Source: Thermodesulfovibrionales bacterium
GTDB lineage: Bacteria > Nitrospirota > Thermodesulfovibrionia > Thermodesulfovibrionales > UBA1546
Reading direction: 5' to 3'
DNA: 7,801 nt
Assembly: GCA_919901705.1 (NCBI GenBank)
Contig: CAKKPR010000305.1
Location: forward strand, 1-7,801
Shown: positions 5,867 to 7,801 of the stretch, piece by piece
Position numbering within the stretch: position 1 is the first letter of the stretch
Layout: every line of letters begins with the position of its first letter
Notes under the pieces: model-generated
Told to the model about the DNA's origin: nothing
Database searches by the model: none
Seen by the model: the letters and a program-made list of their open reading frames with translations, nothing else
Position numbers and translations under genes: made by a program

Positions 5867-5870
5867 CCTC
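5867..5870 (-). promoter_or_regulatory. Shine-Dalgarno of the toxin gene
   Basis: GAGG lies 8 nt before ATG 5858 and fixes the toxin start. It is one of only two convincing ribosome sites in the window (the other is GGAG at 5555-5552 for the antitoxin), in contrast to the apparently leaderless genes around it. Confidence 0.7.
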
Positions 5871-5881
5871 ATGTTGGTAAT

Positions 5882-5910
5882 AATATAAACAACAAAAATA
5901 AAAATGTCAA
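5882..5910 (-). promoter_or_regulatory. Promoter of the toxin-antitoxin operon
   Basis: On the minus strand, TTGACA (5910-5905), a 17-bp spacer and TATATT (5887-5882) give a strong sigma-70 promoter and a leader of roughly 20 nt that holds the GAGG site. Just upstream of the -35 box is a small dyad, ACCTGAGAGGT (5921-5931, 4-bp arms), which might be part of an antitoxin operator, although it is weak. Confidence 0.75.
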
Positions 5911-5990
5911 GATAAATTTAACCTGAGAGGTAAAATTGTTCTTACGTATGTTTAGTAGAGCAATAGACTCTTATCTTCATATCCTTTGGA

Positions 5991-6008
5991 AATGCATATT
6001 TCTACACG
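5991..6008 (+). repeat. 18-bp near-identical repeat, copy 2 (pair at 3582-3599)
   Basis: AATGCATATTTCTACACG differs at one base from 3582-3599. It lies 11 bp before the long direct repeat. It probably marks the original continuous upstream sequence of the GH57 gene. Confidence 0.6.
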
Positions 6009-6019
6009 CACTTCGCAAT

Positions 6020-6400
6020 CCTGACGAGCCAGCACGGTTGCGGGCGTCGGGAAGATATTTCAAAAAATAAATCTAAATAGTTGTATCCTTAATTCCTAAT
6101 CGTGTATCATTCTTAAGTTATGAACAAAGGTTATCTCAATCTTGTCCTCCACGCCCATCTGCCTTATATCAGGCATCCTGAACACGATTATTTTCTTGAA
6201 GAGAACTGGCTCTATGAGGCCATTACAGAGAGCTATATCCCCCTGCTTGATGTTTTTGAATGCCTCCTGAATGATAATGTTGACTTCGGCATCACGCTTT
6301 CTTTGAGCCCAACCCTCGTTGAGATGTTCAATGACCCCCTTCTTAGAGAGAGATGCCTCAAGTATATAAACAATCTTATTGAACTTACAGAAAAAGAGCT
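6020..6400 (+). repeat. Long direct repeat, copy 2 (intact GH57 upstream region and 5' coding part)
   Basis: Partner of 4027-4411. The two copies are in the same orientation and enclose the 1.6-kb toxin-antitoxin segment. Homologous recombination between them would delete that segment as a circle and leave one complete GH57 gene. Confidence 0.9.
6081..6110 (+). promoter_or_regulatory. Promoter of the intact GH57 gene
   Basis: TTGTAT (6081-6086), an 18-bp spacer and TATCAT (6105-6110) lie 9 nt before ATG 6120. No Shine-Dalgarno is present in the short gap. The boxes are conserved in the truncated copy apart from one base (TATTAT), which supports their being functional. Confidence 0.6.
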
Positions 6401-7724
6401 GCTGAGGACAAAAGGAGACCTGTCATTTGAACCACTGGCAAAAATGTATAATGACCGTTTTAAAAGGATTAAATATCTTTATGATGACTGTTATAAAAAA
6501 GAGCTCACGTCTGTCTTTAAAAAATTACAGGATACCGGAAAAGTTGAAATCATAACATGCGCAGCAACTCACGCCTATCTGCCGACACTCAGCGGGTATC
6601 CCCAGGCTGTGAGGGCGCAGATAAAGGTTGCGGTAGAAAGCCATATAAGGAATTTCGGCAAAGCGCCTGAAGGTATATGGCTGCCTGAATGCGGCTATTA
6701 TCCGGGCCTGGACAGGATATTGAAAGATGCCGGCATAAAGTTTTTTTTTATGGAGACACATGGGATACTGAATGGGAAACCGGCGCCTAAATACGGCGTA
6801 TATAAACCTGTATCCTGTCCGTCGGGTGTTATTGCGTTCGGCAGGGATATTGAGTCCTCAAAGCAGGTCTGGAGTTCAATCGAAGGGTACCCCGGAGATT
6901 TCGCTTACAGGGATTTTTACAGAGATGCCGGCTTTGACCTTCCGGTAGAGTATATCAGGCCTTACATTCACCCTGACGAGATAAGAATATATACCGGGAT
7001 AAAATACCACCGGATAACAGGCAAGACAGACGATAAGCGGCCTTACAACAGAAAGAAGGCAATGGCCAAGGCAGAAAAACATGCTGAAAACTTTATACTG
7101 AACAGAAAGCAGCAAATAGAACTCCTGGCCCGGACATCAGATTTTACCCCTGTGATAACAGCGCCTTATGATGCCGAACTCTTTGGGCACTGGTGGTTTG
7201 AAGGGCCGGACTGGCTTAATTTTCTCCTGAGAAAAATCGCAAACCAGAATCCATTCAGGACAATCACCGCTTCGCAATATCTTAATGAAAATTCCGGATT
7301 CCAGCGCATAACTCCTTCCATGTCAAGCTGGGGGCACAATGGCTACAATGAGGTCTGGCTCAATAGCTCCAATAACTGGGTTTACAGGCATCTGCACAAG
7401 GCAACCGAAAGGATGATAGAGCTTTCTGATATGTTCCCTCGTGCCGAAGGCCTGCTGCAGAGGGCTCTGAATCAGGCTGCAAGAGAAGTCCTTTTGCTGC
7501 AGCATAGCGACTGGGCCTTCATAATGAAAACAGGGGCAGCATCTGACTATGCCGTAAAAAGAATAACCGAGCATGTAGACAGATTTAGCAATTTATACTC
7601 GGCAGCAAAATCAGGCAATATAGACGAGAAAAAGTTATCGGAGATTGAAGATAAGGACAGGATATTTTCCGGGATAGATTATCGCGTCTATTCCGGCAAT
7701 GAAAGCAGTCTCTCAAAAGGGTAA
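6120..7724 (+). CDS. GH57 family 1,4-alpha-glucan branching enzyme
   Basis: The 534-residue protein has the length of GH57 branching enzymes of the AmyC/TTHA1902 type. All conserved regions are present in order: HAHLPY (11-16), ATHAYLP (149-155), GIWLPECGY (185-193) with nucleophile E190, APYDAELFGHWWFEG (348-362) with acid/base D351, and SSWGHNGYNEVWLN (402-415). The helical C-terminus (about 425-500, with LLLQHSDWAFIMKTG) is the DUF1957-type domain found in these enzymes. It is expected to act in the cytoplasm, cleaving alpha-1,4 links of glycogen and re-attaching the chain by an alpha-1,6 link; amylase activity is the alternative. There is no signal peptide. The start is set by alignment with the truncated copy and by the promoter 9 nt upstream; there is no Shine-Dalgarno. 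Its 5' region is duplicated at 4027-4411. Confidence 0.93.
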   Translation: MNKGYLNLVLHAHLPYIRHPEHDYFLEENWLYEAITESYIPLLDVFECLLNDNVDFGITLSLSPTLVEMFNDPLLRERCLKYINNLIELTEKELLRTKGDLSFEPLAKMYNDRFKRIKYLYDDCYKKELTSVFKKLQDTGKVEIITCAATHAYLPTLSGYPQAVRAQIKVAVESHIRNFGKAPEGIWLPECGYYPGLDRILKDAGIKFFFMETHGILNGKPAPKYGVYKPVSCPSGVIAFGRDIESSKQVWSSIEGYPGDFAYRDFYRDAGFDLPVEYIRPYIHPDEIRIYTGIKYHRITGKTDDKRPYNRKKAMAKAEKHAENFILNRKQQIELLARTSDFTPVITAPYDAELFGHWWFEGPDWLNFLLRKIANQNPFRTITASQYLNENSGFQRITPSMSSWGHNGYNEVWLNSSNNWVYRHLHKATERMIELSDMFPRAEGLLQRALNQAAREVLLLQHSDWAFIMKTGAASDYAVKRITEHVDRFSNLYSAAKSGNIDEKKLSEIEDKDRIFSGIDYRVYSGNESSLSKG

Positions 7725-7801
7725 GACTTAAGGTATGACAGGAATTCATCTACTGCATGGGATGAGATAGCATTCTTCTGAAAGATCATTGAAAATTCCC
7801 T
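7688..7801 (-). CDS. Possible 3' end of a convergent gene (hypothetical)
   Basis: On the minus strand a frame is open from the right edge for 37 codons to TAG at 7690-7688. It would encode a tail ending in VDEFLSYLKSYPFERLLSLPE. The tail has an amphipathic helical pattern, but 37 codons can stay open by chance. If real, it overlaps the GH57 3' end by 37 bp, tail to tail. The 77 bp after the GH57 stop hold no plus-strand gene and no terminator hairpin that I can see. No family is recognised. Confidence 0.3.
   Translation of the reverse strand, partial: REFSMIFQKNAISSHAVDEFLSYLKSYPFERLLSLPE

Noticed and set aside
4412..6019. Insertion sequence or transposon carrying the toxin-antitoxin genes
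   Set aside because: There is no transposase, no terminal inverted repeats and no short target-site duplication. The flanking repeats are pieces of the host gene itself, so I describe it only as a repeat-bracketed module.
6525..7574. Minus-strand frames of 78-83 codons opposite GH57
   Set aside because: They are antisense to a complete, motif-rich GH57 gene and have no start signals.

Overview
The window looks like an accessory (defence and stability) segment inserted upstream of a metabolic gene in a bacterium of moderate GC content. The GH57 glucan-branching enzyme with a DUF1957-type C-terminus, and the frequent use of ATA and AGG codons in it, would fit a Nitrospirota-like or other deep-branching anaerobe. 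That placement is a guess: nothing here fixes the taxonomy.

Layout. (1) Positions 1-3438, minus strand: a compact three-gene operon. It contains a 66-residue excisionase/MerR-type DNA-binding protein (3238-3438), a 955-residue Eco57I-type N6-adenine DNA methyltransferase (361-3228), and the N-terminal 119 residues of a probable PD-(D/E)XK nuclease (1-358) that runs off the left edge. The operon starts from a perfect-consensus sigma-70 promoter. That promoter is covered by six copies of a pentamer RTTYG at an exact 10-bp period. (2) 3511-3758: a non-coding stretch with a perfect 18-bp dyad. (3) 3759-4022, plus strand: an orphan DUF2442 protein with its own promoter. (4) 4027-4411: a truncated copy of the upstream region and first 94 codons of the GH57 gene. 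(5) 4411-5858, minus strand: a toxin-antitoxin operon, with a HigB-like toxin followed by an antitoxin-like protein that joins a HigA-type HTH to an ImmA/IrrE-type HEIAH metalloprotease domain. (6) 6020-7724, plus strand: the intact upstream region and complete GH57 gene. (7) The right edge holds a weak candidate for the 3' end of a convergent gene.

How it fits together. The toxin-antitoxin operon sits exactly between two direct repeats of about 385 bp, each carrying the GH57 promoter and 5' coding sequence. An 18-bp near-match at 3582 and 5991 suggests that the duplicated unit once reached further upstream, and that the DUF2442 gene was inserted into (or lost from) one copy. The copies differ mostly at synonymous sites, so both appear to have evolved as functional coding sequence before one was cut. 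The restriction-modification operon, DUF2442 gene and toxin-antitoxin module therefore look like successive cargo landing in front of one housekeeping gene.

A second theme is gene starts. Three promoters (3446-3474, 3722-3751, 6081-6110) end only 7-9 bases before the ATG with no Shine-Dalgarno sequence, which predicts leaderless mRNAs. The toxin-antitoxin genes instead have ordinary ribosome binding sites.
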